Part shown: piece by piece, positions 1 through 9,500 of the stretch | Numbering within the stretch: the stretch's first letter is position 1 | How the letters are laid out: each line of letters begins with the position of its first letter | Made by a program: the position numbers and the translations under genes | NCBI RefSeq assembly: GCF_009761815.1 | Contig: NZ_RWIN01000015.1 | Coordinates: 1-64,000, forward strand | DNA length: 64,000 nt | Reading direction: 5' to 3' | From: Pseudomonas sp. PB120 | GTDB lineage: Bacteria > Pseudomonadota > Gammaproteobacteria > Pseudomonadales > Pseudomonadaceae | Notes under the pieces: model-generated | The model's input: only the letters and a program-made list of their open reading frames with translations | Told to the model about the DNA's origin: nothing | Database searches by the model: none

Positions 1-243
1 TTCTCGCGGAGTAACTTGTGATGCTGATAATCTTGTTGACTATCAGTCTGACTCCACAAGCACCCACACGAATTGCTTGATTCAGTTGTTAAAGAGCGGT
101 TGGTTAAGATCTTTCGTCTCAACCGAGCGGCGCATTCTACAACGCACATTCTCAAATTGCAACCTTAAATATTTTTGATTTTACTAATAAAATCAACTAC
201 TTAAGCCCGAACAAACATCAATATGCTCGTTAGCGGGAGGCGA
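1..243 (-). other. leader of an rRNA operon (16S gene lies off the left edge)
   Basis: Read on the minus strand, this AT-rich stretch follows an rRNA-type promoter and contains the antitermination signal boxA (CGCTCTTTAACAA, 86-98), then sequence of the kind found in Pseudomonas pre-16S leaders. No open reading frame of interest lies in it. The 16S gene itself would begin beyond position 1, so only the leader is visible. The call rests on the boxA match and on the promoter at 244-271. The assignment to 16S rather than to another stable RNA is inferred from that arrangement. Confidence 0.75.
86..98 (-). promoter_or_regulatory. boxA antitermination element
   Basis: The minus strand reads CGCTCTTTAACAA, matching the NusB/NusE-binding boxA of rRNA operons (TGCTCTTTAACA) at every core position. 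It lies about 150 bases downstream of the P1-like promoter, the usual place in an rRNA leader. Confidence 0.75.
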
Positions 244-271
244 ATACTACAGCATTAAAATACTCGGTCAA
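244..271 (-). promoter_or_regulatory. rRNA P1-like promoter
   Basis: On the minus strand there is a -35 box TTGACC (266-271), a 16-base spacer and a -10 box TAGTAT (244-249), followed by a GC-rich discriminator (TCGCCTCCCGC). The near-consensus hexamers with a GC-rich discriminator are typical of growth-rate and ppGpp controlled stable-RNA promoters. It fires leftward into the boxA leader. Confidence 0.65.
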
Positions 272-312
272 CCCCCTCTACGAAATTCTTTCTCCTCCCA
301 CCCACTTCACAC

Positions 313-2172
313 TCATACCTGATCCATAGTTTCGACCACGCCCTGGTCCTCACCCAGAAAACCACCGCTTTGATGCTGCCACAACCGCGCATAGACGCCG
401 TTCTTCGCGAGCAATTCGGAGTGAGTGCCCTGTTCGATGATGCGCCCATCATCCATAACGATCAGCCGGTCCATGGCTGCAATCGTGGACAGCCGATGGG
501 CGATGGCGATCACTGTCTTGCCCTGCATCATTTCATCAAGGCTTTCCTGAATGGCCACTTCGACTTCCGAGTCCAGCGCGCTGGTGGCTTCGTCAAGCAA
601 CAGGATCGGCGCGTTCTTGAGCATGACCCGGGCAATTGCGACGCGCTGGCGCTGGCCGCCCGACAGTTTGATCCCGCGCTCACCCACCAGGGTGTCGTAA
701 CCGGTATGGCCTTGTCGGTCGCTGAGCTGGCTAATGAACCCGTCGGCCTGGGCATTGGCCGCGGCGCTGCGGACTTGCGCGTCAGTCGCATCGGGACGGC
801 CGTAGGCAATGTTGTCGCGAATCGAGCGATGCAGCAGGGACGTATCCTGCGTGACCATGCCGATGGCGCCGCGCAGACTGTCTTGCGTCACGTGTGCAAT
901 GTTTTGGCCGTCGATGCGAATCTCCCCGCTGTCGACGTCATAAAAGCGCAGCAACAAATTGATCAACGTGGACTTGCCAGCGCCAGAGCGGCCGACCAGG
1001 CCGATCTTTTCGCCCGGGCGGATACTCAGGCTCAGGCCATCAAGCACCTGGCGTTCGCCACCGTAGTTGAACCGCACCTTATCAAAGGTGACCGCGCCGC
1101 CGGAGGTCACGAGCGCGCCCGCGCCCGGCGCATCCTGCACCTTCGGGCCACGGGTAAAGGTGGCCATGCCATCCTGCACGGTGCCGATGCTCTCGAACAG
1201 CGAGGTCATTTGCCACATGATCCAGTGCGACATACCGTTAATGCGCAACGCCATGGCGGTGATGGCCGCCACAGCACCCGCGCCGACCTCACCCTGGTGC
1301 CATAGCCACAGCGCATAACCGCCCGCCGCCATGATCAACGCCACCACCAGTGCCTGGTTGACGATCTCGAACTGGCTGACCAGACGCATCTGCCGAAAGC
1401 CGGTTTGCTTGAAATCTTCCATCGCCGCACGCGCGAAGTGCGCTTCACGGTTGGAATGGGAGAACAGCTTCACCGTTGTGATGTTGGTGTAGGCATCGGA
1501 GATACGCCCGGTCATCATCGACCGCGCATTGGCCTGCTCCTGCCCGACTTCCCCCAAGCGGGGCACGAAATACCACATGGCCAGCCCGAACAACGCGACC
1601 CAGGCAATGAACGGCAGCATCAGTTTCAGCGCGAAGCCGCCGGCCAGTGCAATGATCGCGATGAAGTACACCCCGATTCCCGGAGCGATCTCGATCAGGG
1701 TGAACAGCATGTCCCGCACGGCCAGTGCCGTCTGCATCACCTTGGTCGTGACCCGGCCGGAAAACTCATCGGAAAAAAACGAAAGGCTTTGCCGCAGCAT
1801 CAAACGATGGAAGTCCCAGCGCAGCCGCAACGGCAAGTTAATCGCCAATATCTGGTGCTGCACCATGGTGCGCAACGCCACCAGCCCGACACTGGCCACC
1901 ATGACGATGCCCATGCCCCACAACACACGACTTTCCTGCGCCGCCGCTTCACCGCCTGCCTGCCAGGTCGACAGCAGGTCCACGACCTGCCCGAGGAAGG
2001 AAAACAGCCAGGCTTCGTAAATCGACACACTGGCACTGACCAATGCGAGCGCGAGGATGTAGCCGCGGGCACCCCGCGTACAGGCCCACAGAAAGCGGAC
2101 CAGGCCGTTGGGCGGCGGTGGTACCTCGTCAGGCGGAAAGGGGTCGAGTCTTCGTTCAAACGCACGAAGCAT
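313..2172 (-). CDS. ABC transporter, fused permease and ATPase (MsbA/LmrA-type exporter)
   Basis: The 619-residue protein is a half-transporter exporter with an N-terminal six-helix transmembrane domain (about residues 30-330) and a C-terminal ATPase. Visible motifs are Walker A (GLVGRSGAGKSTL), the ABC signature (LSGGQRQRVAIARV), Walker B (ILLLDEATSALD) and the H-loop (IAHRLST). It probably acts as a homodimer in the inner membrane. The frame is open further upstream, but the start MLRAFERR was chosen because it is preceded by GGAG at good spacing and avoids overlapping the upstream kinase gene. That gene lies 94 bases upstream on the same strand. The substrate cannot be told from sequence. 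Confidence 0.9.
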   Translation of the reverse strand: MLRAFERRLDPFPPDEVPPPPNGLVRFLWACTRGARGYILALALVSASVSIYEAWLFSFLGQVVDLLSTWQAGGEAAAQESRVLWGMGIVMVASVGLVALRTMVQHQILAINLPLRLRWDFHRLMLRQSLSFFSDEFSGRVTTKVMQTALAVRDMLFTLIEIAPGIGVYFIAIIALAGGFALKLMLPFIAWVALFGLAMWYFVPRLGEVGQEQANARSMMTGRISDAYTNITTVKLFSHSNREAHFARAAMEDFKQTGFRQMRLVSQFEIVNQALVVALIMAAGGYALWLWHQGEVGAGAVAAITAMALRINGMSHWIMWQMTSLFESIGTVQDGMATFTRGPKVQDAPGAGALVTSGGAVTFDKVRFNYGGERQVLDGLSLSIRPGEKIGLVGRSGAGKSTLINLLLRFYDVDSGEIRIDGQNIAHVTQDSLRGAIGMVTQDTSLLHRSIRDNIAYGRPDATDAQVRSAAANAQADGFISQLSDRQGHTGYDTLVGERGIKLSGGQRQRVAIARVMLKNAPILLLDEATSALDSEVEVAIQESLDEMMQGKTVIAIAHRLSTIAAMDRLIVMDDGRIIEQGTHSELLAKNGVYARLWQHQSGGFLGEDQGVVETMDQV

Positions 2173-2266
2173 GGTGTTCTCCAAAACAATCCAGTTGAGG
2201 AGATTCTGCCATCGAACGGTTGCCTTGAGGGTTTTGCGAAGGTGAGGCACTGCGCTGTTGGCAGAT

Positions 2267-2905
2267 CTAACCGCAGCGAACTTGATCTGCGCGGCATCCA
2301 AGGACTCTATAAATTTCAGCAACCACCTGCATCGTGGCGTCTTCGATCGTGCCTTCATTACGGCACAAAACCCAACCCTGCTCTGCGCTCGCCCGCTCGA
2401 ACGCCAGGGTACTCGCGACATGTTCTTCCAGCTTATGCATCACCGTGCTGCTTAGCCCACGCGTTCGTGCCGCCGCTCTCGCCCATGAAATATCCGGATC
2501 GGTGACAACCCCGACATGCAGGTCTGGCACTTGCACGTCACGATCGATGTTCAGCTGCAGAATCTCTGCAAACGGGACCGTGCGGCGAAACGCGGCATCG
2601 GACGGGTACCAGCGATCAATCAAGACGATGCTGCCGGGTGGCTGTTTAGGCAGCACGTGCCGGGAGATCCAGGTGCGGCTATCAGCAAAGCGCTCACAAA
2701 CCCGCCGTTCCAGATCCCGGTCTGGGTGTCTGACGAGTTGGTTAACCAAGGCCATGGTTTCACCCCGATACGGATCGCTTTTTTTCTCGCAAAGGCGGAT
2801 CACCTTTTTGTTGTCCGCCCGCAGTGCTCTCGTAACGGCCTCCAACAGTGTGGTTTTGCCGGTCCCCTTGGGCCCATCCAGAGAAATAAACAGCGGACGA
2901 TTCAT
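2267..2905 (-). CDS. thymidylate kinase-like P-loop protein
   Basis: This 212-residue protein begins MNRPLFISLDGPKGTGKTTL, a P-loop within the LDGP-GTGKTT context of thymidylate and deoxynucleoside kinases, and has an IDRWYPSD segment like the DR(Y/W) motif of that family. It is clearly divergent from the housekeeping Tmk, which normally sits beside holB, so it is probably an accessory nucleoside or nucleotide kinase. It is upstream of the ABC exporter on the same strand and divergent from the marR-type gene. Substrate specificity is not readable. A generic AAA-type ATPase is the alternative. Confidence 0.75.
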   Translation of the reverse strand: MNRPLFISLDGPKGTGKTTLLEAVTRALRADNKKVIRLCEKKSDPYRGETMALVNQLVRHPDRDLERRVCERFADSRTWISRHVLPKQPPGSIVLIDRWYPSDAAFRRTVPFAEILQLNIDRDVQVPDLHVGVVTDPDISWARAAARTRGLSSTVMHKLEEHVASTLAFERASAEQGWVLCRNEGTIEDATMQVVAEIYRVLGCRADQVRCG

Positions 2906-3042
2906 TCTTCACTTAACGATTGATGGATGTTTTTAACACTCTAACCCAGTTTCCGAGTGCGCTGAAATTCCTGCATATTTAGATAGCCTGCTAATCACAA
3001 GCTAAACTATGATGAGCTAACTTTACCGCGATCGGCCTCGAC

Positions 3043-3507
3043 ATGACTGACACTTTGACATTGGGTTTTGCCCTGCACGACAGCGCCCGGCTGATGCGCA
3101 AACGATTCGAGCAACGGGCGCGGCATCTGGGGCTGACTCGTTCGCAATGGCAGGTTGTGGCCATGTTGTCGAAGCATGAAGGCATCCATCAAAAAGGGCT
3201 CGCGGATTTGCTGGAGCTGGAGTCGATCACCCTGGTGCGCCTGCTCGACAAGATGGCCGAGCGTGGTTTGGTGGAGCGGCGGCGTCACCCCACGGATCGG
3301 CGCCTGTCGCTGCTTTTTCTGACGGAACAGGCCCATCCGCTGTTGGAGCTCATGCGTGAGATGGGCAAAGCCACCCGACTGGAAGCCACAGAAGGATTCT
3401 CTGAAGAAGAGCGAGAACTGCTCCTGCAGATGATGAGGCGCATGCGGTCCAACCTGATCGAGGCTTGCAACCTTCCCATCGACGAGGAGTCGCGTCGTCA
3501 TGACTGA
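3043..3507 (+). CDS. MarR-family transcriptional regulator
   Basis: The 154-residue protein has the MarR winged-helix fold: helix-turn-helix around residues 30-80 (TRSQWQVVAMLSKHEGIHQ, then LADLLELESITLVRLLDKM), then the wing with the conserved DRR (RHPTDRRLSLLFLT). It overlaps the downstream membrane fusion protein gene by 8 bases, so the regulator and the efflux pump are translated from one message. By analogy with emrR-emrAB it most likely represses this operon and responds to the pump's substrates. The gap to the divergent kinase gene (137 bases) should hold the promoter. Confidence 0.9.
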   Translation: MTDTLTLGFALHDSARLMRKRFEQRARHLGLTRSQWQVVAMLSKHEGIHQKGLADLLELESITLVRLLDKMAERGLVERRRHPTDRRLSLLFLTEQAHPLLELMREMGKATRLEATEGFSEEERELLLQMMRRMRSNLIEACNLPIDEESRRHD

Positions 3508-4687
3508 TCAACGTCTCAAGTCTCCTGTCGAGCACCCCATGAAACCGGCAGCGCCACGGCTGGAGGCCGAGGCTCGCCAACCCGATCACGGGCAGAACGG
3601 GAAAGGGCAAAGTCCTGCGCCCCCTGCCCGCCCGACGCGACAACGGCTGCGGGTGGCCCTGTTTGCATTGCTCCCCATCGCGCTGCTGCTCGGCGGCTAT
3701 ATATATGTCACTGGCGGGCAGATCATTTCCACCGACAATGCCTACATACAAGCGGATCACGTCGGTGTCTCGACGGATGTGTCGGGCCTGGTCGCTTCAG
3801 TCGATGTCAAAGACAACCAGCGAGTCGTCAAAGGCCAGGTACTGTTCACGCTGAAGCCCGAGCCTTTTCAGATTGCATTGGCCAGCGCCCAGGCGCAGCT
3901 CGGTAACGTGCGTAATCAGATCCTCAACCTCAAGGCCAATTACAACCAGGCACTTGCAGAGATCGATCAGGCGCAAATCGACCTCGCGTATTACCAGACC
4001 AGCTTCCAGCGTCAGCAAACGCTGCTCAGCGTTTCGGCGGTGTCGAAAACCAATTTCGACGACGCCAAGCACGCCCTGGACAGCACCCGGCAAAAAATCG
4101 CCGTGGCCAAGGCCTCCGCGCAAATGGTGCTGGCGCAGTTGGGCGGGAACATCGACACCCCGGTCGAAAAACAGTCCTCGTTTCTACAGGCACAGGCCGC
4201 CGTCGACGAAGCACAGCGCAACCTCAATAACTCGGTGGTCAGGGCGTCGTTTGATGGAGTGGTGACCAACGTTGATTCGCTGCAAGTCGGCTCTTACCTG
4301 CAACCACCACAATCGGGCATCAGCCTGGTGTCGGCCGATCATCTGTGGGTCGCTGCCTCGCCCAAGGAAACCGAACTGACCCACCTGCAACCCGGTCAGC
4401 CGGTGAAGATCAGTGTCGACAGTTACCCAGGCGTCGAATGGCACGGCACCGTCGAGAGCATCAGCCCGGCGTCGGGCTCCAGCTTCTCGTTGTTGCCCGC
4501 ACAAAACACCACGGGCAACTGGGTCAAGGTCGTGCAACGGATTCCCGTGCGGATCAGCATCGACGATGCCGATCAGAAACCGCCGCTGCGCACCGGCATG
4601 AGCGTCCAGGCGCAGATCGATACCGGCTCGGCCCGCGGTCTTCCGTTCTCGGGGCTGCTGGCCGGCAAGTCCACAGCCCATGAGTAA
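3500..4687 (+). CDS. HlyD/EmrA-type membrane fusion protein of an efflux pump
   Basis: The 395-residue protein has a proline-rich cytoplasmic N-terminus, one membrane segment (about residues 50-72, VALFALLPIALLLGGYIYV), a split lipoyl/biotinyl domain (DNAYIQADHVGVSTDVSG near residue 77 and its partner after the hairpin), a long coiled-coil hairpin (about residues 125-235) and a C-terminal beta-barrel. This is the periplasmic adaptor that links an inner-membrane MFS pump to an outer-membrane channel. No TolC-like gene is present nearby. It overlaps both neighbours by 8 bases, indicating translational coupling. Confidence 0.9.
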   Translation: MTDQRLKSPVEHPMKPAAPRLEAEARQPDHGQNGKGQSPAPPARPTRQRLRVALFALLPIALLLGGYIYVTGGQIISTDNAYIQADHVGVSTDVSGLVASVDVKDNQRVVKGQVLFTLKPEPFQIALASAQAQLGNVRNQILNLKANYNQALAEIDQAQIDLAYYQTSFQRQQTLLSVSAVSKTNFDDAKHALDSTRQKIAVAKASAQMVLAQLGGNIDTPVEKQSSFLQAQAAVDEAQRNLNNSVVRASFDGVVTNVDSLQVGSYLQPPQSGISLVSADHLWVAASPKETELTHLQPGQPVKISVDSYPGVEWHGTVESISPASGSSFSLLPAQNTTGNWVKVVQRIPVRISIDDADQKPPLRTGMSVQAQIDTGSARGLPFSGLLAGKSTAHE

Positions 4688-6206
4688 CGTGGCGGTGGCC
4701 CATCGCGGAATGATCACCGCCTGCGTCGTGCTGGCGGTGATCATGCAAGCGCTGGACACCACCATCGCCAACGTCGCCCTGCCGTACATGCAAGGCAGCA
4801 TCTCCGCCAGTTCGGACCAGATCAACTGGGTGCTGACCTCCTACATTGTCGCCGCTGCAATCATGACGCCGCCCTCGGCGTTTCTCGCCAAGCGCTTCGG
4901 GCGCAAACGCGTGCTGATCTGGGCCATCATCGGCTTTGTCGTGTCGTCGATGCTGTGCGGCCTGGCGCAGTCGCTGGAAGAAATCATCCTGGCCCGCCTG
5001 CTCCAGGGTTTGGCGGGCGCCGCCCTGGTGCCTTTGTCCCAAGGCATTTTGCTGGATATCTACAGCCTCAAGGAGCGCGGCTCAGCCATGGCGCTGTTCG
5101 GGGTGTCGGTCATGGTCGGCCCGGTATTGGGTCCGATGCTCGGCGGCTGGCTGACCGATAACTTCAGCTGGCGGTGGGTGTTCTTCATTAATCTGCCCAT
5201 CGGCCTGTTGGCGTTGGCCGGGATCGTCTACTACGTCAGCGAAACCACCACCGACACGTCGTCACGCCTTGACTGGCTGGGATTCGGTTCGCTGACCGTC
5301 GCCATCATGGCGCTGCAACTGTTCCTGGACCGAGGTGAACAACTGGGCTGGTTCGCCTCCGGTGAAATCCTGATCGAAGCCATCGTCGCAGCCGCCGCCC
5401 TGTATGTATTTGTGGTCCATACCTTTACTACCGACTCCCCCTTCATTAACCCCCTGCTGTTCAAGGATCGTAATTTTTCGATCAGCGTGATCTTCATTTT
5501 CATCGTCGGCATTACCTACCTGGCCTCGCTGGCATTGATGACGCCTTACCTGCAAACCCTGATGGGCTATCCGGTGTTGACCGCCGGCATGGTGATGGGC
5601 CCCCGCGGGCTGGGGACGATGTTGACCATGTTCCTTGCCGGTCGATTGCTGGGCAAAATCGATACTCGTCTGTTGCTGCTCACCGGCCTGGGATTGTCGG
5701 CGCTGTCGATGGGGTTGATGACCGGTTGGACGCCCCAGGTGTCGATGCAAACCATCATCTACGTCGGTTTCATTCAAGGCACGAGCCTGGGCCTGCTGTT
5801 TGTGCCTTTGACCACCGTGGCCTTCGCAACCTTGCCCCCCTCCTTGCGCGCAGAAGGCACCGGGCTCTACAGCCTCGCGCGCAATGTCGGCTCCAGCGTC
5901 GGAATTTCCATTGTGACGGTGCTGTTGACCCAGAACATCCAGGCCAACCATGAACAAATTGGTGCCTACATCACGCCCTTCAACCGGGCTTTCGAGGCCT
6001 GGCCGATCAAGAGCTTTCTGGACCCGATGGCTGCGTCCGGTCGCGCGACGCTCGACGCCATGGTCACGGTGCAAGCGAGCTGGATCGCCTACCTCGATGA
6101 CTTCAAGCTGCTGATGCTGTTGTCCCTGGCGGTCATGCCGCTGCTGCTGATCATGAGGCCGCCGAAACTTCAGACGAATGAAGAGCCTGTGCCCGTGTTG
6201 GAGTAG
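4680..6206 (+). CDS. DHA2-family MFS multidrug efflux transporter (EmrB-type)
   Basis: The 508-residue protein has about 14 membrane segments. It carries the DHA2 motif near the start (QALDTTIANVALPYMQG) and the loop 2-3 motif region (LAKRFGRKRVLIW). The segment GVSVMVGPVLGPMLGGWL is the antiporter motif C. It is a proton-driven drug exporter that pairs with the adaptor encoded just upstream. Its start overlaps the adaptor's end. No convincing terminator follows. Confidence 0.92.
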   Translation: MSNVAVAHRGMITACVVLAVIMQALDTTIANVALPYMQGSISASSDQINWVLTSYIVAAAIMTPPSAFLAKRFGRKRVLIWAIIGFVVSSMLCGLAQSLEEIILARLLQGLAGAALVPLSQGILLDIYSLKERGSAMALFGVSVMVGPVLGPMLGGWLTDNFSWRWVFFINLPIGLLALAGIVYYVSETTTDTSSRLDWLGFGSLTVAIMALQLFLDRGEQLGWFASGEILIEAIVAAAALYVFVVHTFTTDSPFINPLLFKDRNFSISVIFIFIVGITYLASLALMTPYLQTLMGYPVLTAGMVMGPRGLGTMLTMFLAGRLLGKIDTRLLLLTGLGLSALSMGLMTGWTPQVSMQTIIYVGFIQGTSLGLLFVPLTTVAFATLPPSLRAEGTGLYSLARNVGSSVGISIVTVLLTQNIQANHEQIGAYITPFNRAFEAWPIKSFLDPMAASGRATLDAMVTVQASWIAYLDDFKLLMLLSLAVMPLLLIMRPPKLQTNEEPVPVLE

Positions 6207-6588
6207 TTCAGGAGAACCTGAGATCCGCGGGACTGAAAAAACCAGCAGTGGTTCAAAAAAATCTCAATAAATTGGATCCACTTGCTGACAAACGCTTCTT
6301 ACACCCCCACAATCGGGCGCTTTCGCGCTAAACAGTCGCAAAAAGCCAGCACTGAATGAGGCTGACTCCGCGAGTGGGCGATCATTTGGACGGGCACACG
6401 CCGCGTCGCGCATGAACTTACCAAGGATGGGAAATGCAATGCTTCAAGGATCGAACCACGCTTGCGAAAGGGTGATTGTGCCCACCTTTGCCTACCGCCC
6501 CCCTCTGCCGGCCCCAGGCTGAAACGCACCTTACTCCCACTCCGTTCCATCCTTCTTTAACAACAAAAAAATCTGTATTGGAGTACGT
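6207..6588. other. 382-base intergenic stretch without a supported gene
   Basis: This lies between the MFS transporter and the autotransporter. The only longer frame, on the minus strand at 6299-6550, is rich in low-complexity residues, has no clear ribosome binding site and resembles no family I know. A-runs occur near 6250 but without a good hairpin. The autotransporter promoter is presumably here, but I could not pick it out with confidence. Confidence 0.5.
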
Positions 6589-9500
6589 ATGTTGCGTTCT
6601 GACAGCGCGATAGCTGACGATTTTGCGTGGTCGTTACCGACCGCTTTTTCAATGACATCCCGGCAGCGCCGAGTCGGCTCCGCAAAAATGCGCCACGGCA
6701 TTTCACTGCTGTTGGGCGGGTTATGCCTGCTGATGCTCGCGCTGGGTGCACGCCCGGCGCTGGCCGTCGATAGCGTGAAATGTGCGCCGGCCGACAGAGC
6801 CATCACCGTCGCCCGGGGCAGCACGTATACCATCGACCTTTCAGCCTGCAGCATTTTTGGTCTGACCGATAACGGAGCCACCGCCCAGCACGGCACGATC
6901 AGTGGGCTGCTCAACAACGGCGATGGCATCGCGACTTACACAAACAATAACGACGGGGCCACCAGCGACTTTTTTACCTTGCAGGATGAAGACTCCAACG
7001 ACATCCGCTTCTCGGTCACCATCACGGGCGCAGCCTCGCCCATTACCGTGTCGCCGGCCAGCTTACCCACGCCGGTGATCGGTTCAACGTTCAGCACGAG
7101 TCTGACTTCGTCGGGAGGTGTTGCTCCCTACACCTATACGACCAGCGATGTATTGCCGGCGGGCCTGACGTTGGCTGCGAACGGGATCATTTCCGGTACC
7201 CCGACGGAAACCGGTTCCTTCAGTTTCGGGGTCACCGCGACCGACTCGACCTCGCCAACACCCTTTAGCACCACCAAGACATATTCCACCACGATCAGCC
7301 ACCCCTCGCTTGCCTTGACGGATGGTCAAACGCTGCCCGATGGTGCTGTCTCGCAGGCGTACACCCACGCCTTCGCAATCACTGGTGGCACGGCGCCGTA
7401 CACGTTTGTGGTCGAATCCGGCAGCCTTCCGCCGGGGACTACGCTGTCATCCAGCGGATTGATGTCTGGAACGCCAAGCGTCGCCGGCGACTACACGTTT
7501 GTCGTTAAATTCACGGATACCACTGGCGGTCTCGGCCCGTATGCCCAGTCAAAGAGCTTCAACCTGAAAATCACCGCTGCTCTCCAGCCACCCGTTGCAG
7601 GGGCAGCCAATGTAACGGTTGCAGCCAATAGCACCACCAACCCGATTACCCTGAACCTGAGCGGTGGCGTCGCTTCGAGCGTTGCGGTGGCGACCGCTGC
7701 CAGCCATGGCACCGTCACGGCCAGCGGCACCACCATTAGTTACACGCCGACCGCCGGTTTCGCCGGCCCGGACAGTTTTACCTACAACGCGACCAACACT
7801 GGGGGTACTTCCAGCCCGGGCACCATCACAATCACCGTTATGCCAGTTGCTCCCCTCGCCCCCACAATTAGCGCAGTCGTTGCCGGCAATCGCGAGGCGA
7901 CGGTGTACTTCACCCCGCCGACCAACGACGGGGGCAGCACGATTACCCTCTATACCGTCACGTCCACCCCTGGAAATGTCACTGGCATGGCCAGCAATAG
8001 CCCGATCACCTTGACCGGCCTGACCAATGGCACTGCCTACACCTTCAAGGTCGTGGCCACCAACGCGATTGGTTCAAGCAGTCCGTCGGCGGCTTCTTCC
8101 GCGGTTACGCCAGTGGGGGCTGCACCGACGATCACTGCCGTGTCGCCCAATAGCGGGCCGACAACGGGCGGCACCATTGTGACGATCACCGGGAGCGGTT
8201 TTACCGGGGCCACGAGGCTAACGTTCGGCTCTGTAAATGCCTCCGCCTTTACGGTGAACAGCGACACCCAGATCACTGCCAGCTCGCCTACCGGCAGCGC
8301 CGGCATCGTCGATGTGGTGGTGACAACGTTTTCCGGCACCAGCACCACCGGTTCGGCGGATCAATTTACCTACTCGAATGCCCCGACCGTGACCGGTCTT
8401 TCACCGGCTTCAGGTCCAATCGCTGGCGGCACCAGCGTGACCATCAACGGCAGCGGTTTTACCCCGTCCTCGACGGTGACATTTGGCGCAACTGCCGCCA
8501 CAGGTGTCACGTTCATCAACACCACCCGGCTCACCGCCTCTGCGCCTGCCGGCACTGGTGTTGTCGATGTATACGTGACGGTGCCGGGCATAGGCACCAG
8601 CGCCAGCAATGCAGCGGATCGGTACACTTATTCCGATGTTGCCGTCGGCCCGGTCGCGGCGACCGTAGCCTGGAGCAGCTCGGCCAATTCGATTGCGCTG
8701 GACCTGCAAGGCGGGTCGCCCACATCAGTGGCCGTGGCTTCGAACCCTGCACATGGCACGGCCACCGCCGTTGGCACTAACATCACTTACACCCCGACGG
8801 CGGGTTTCGCGGGCGCCGATTCGTTCACTTATACCGCGACAAAGAACGGGACCACCTCGAGCCCTGCAACCGTTTCCATCACCGTATCGCCACCGGCGCT
8901 GACCCTCGCGGCGACCGGTTCATGGACGACCACCAAGGGCCAGCCTTATACCCAGAACCTGGTCTGGGGTGGCGGTATGGCCCCCTACTCCAGCTACACC
9001 GTGACGGGTTTGCCCAATGGGCTGAGTTTCACCCCCTCGACAGCCAACAGCGTCGCCATCTCCGGTACGCCAACTCAGGCTGGCAGTTTCAGCATCACGG
9101 CCAGCGCGACAGACAGCAGCACCGGCCAGGGCCCTTTCACCCAGACATCAACATTCACGCTCGTCGTCAACGCGGCCTCAGCGTTAACCCTGAGCCCTGG
9201 AGCAACGACGTTTAACGCAACGTTCGGCACTGCGTTCTCGCAGACGTTTACCGCCAGCGGTGGCCTGGCACCGTACACCTTTGCCCAGAGCGGTCGATTG
9301 CCGTCCGGGGTGACCTGGAATGCGGCGACGGCCACACTGGCAGGCCAGCCCACTGAGAGCGGCGACTTTGCGTTCACCCTCACCGCCTCCGATAACACCC
9401 CTGGAACACCGGAGACACTCACCCAGAACTACCTCCTGAAAGTGGTCGGTGAAATTCCGGTGGCGCCGTCGCAATCCATCACCGGTGCCGGCCCTGGCCA

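Noticed and set aside
2906..3042. Short TAGC/GCTA repeats upstream of the marR-type gene, considered as a MarR operator.
   Set aside because: Only 4-base arms and no clear symmetry over the expected 16-20 bases.
6299..6550. An 83-residue minus-strand frame in the gap before the autotransporter.
   Set aside because: No recognisable family, poor coding appearance and no good ribosome binding site.
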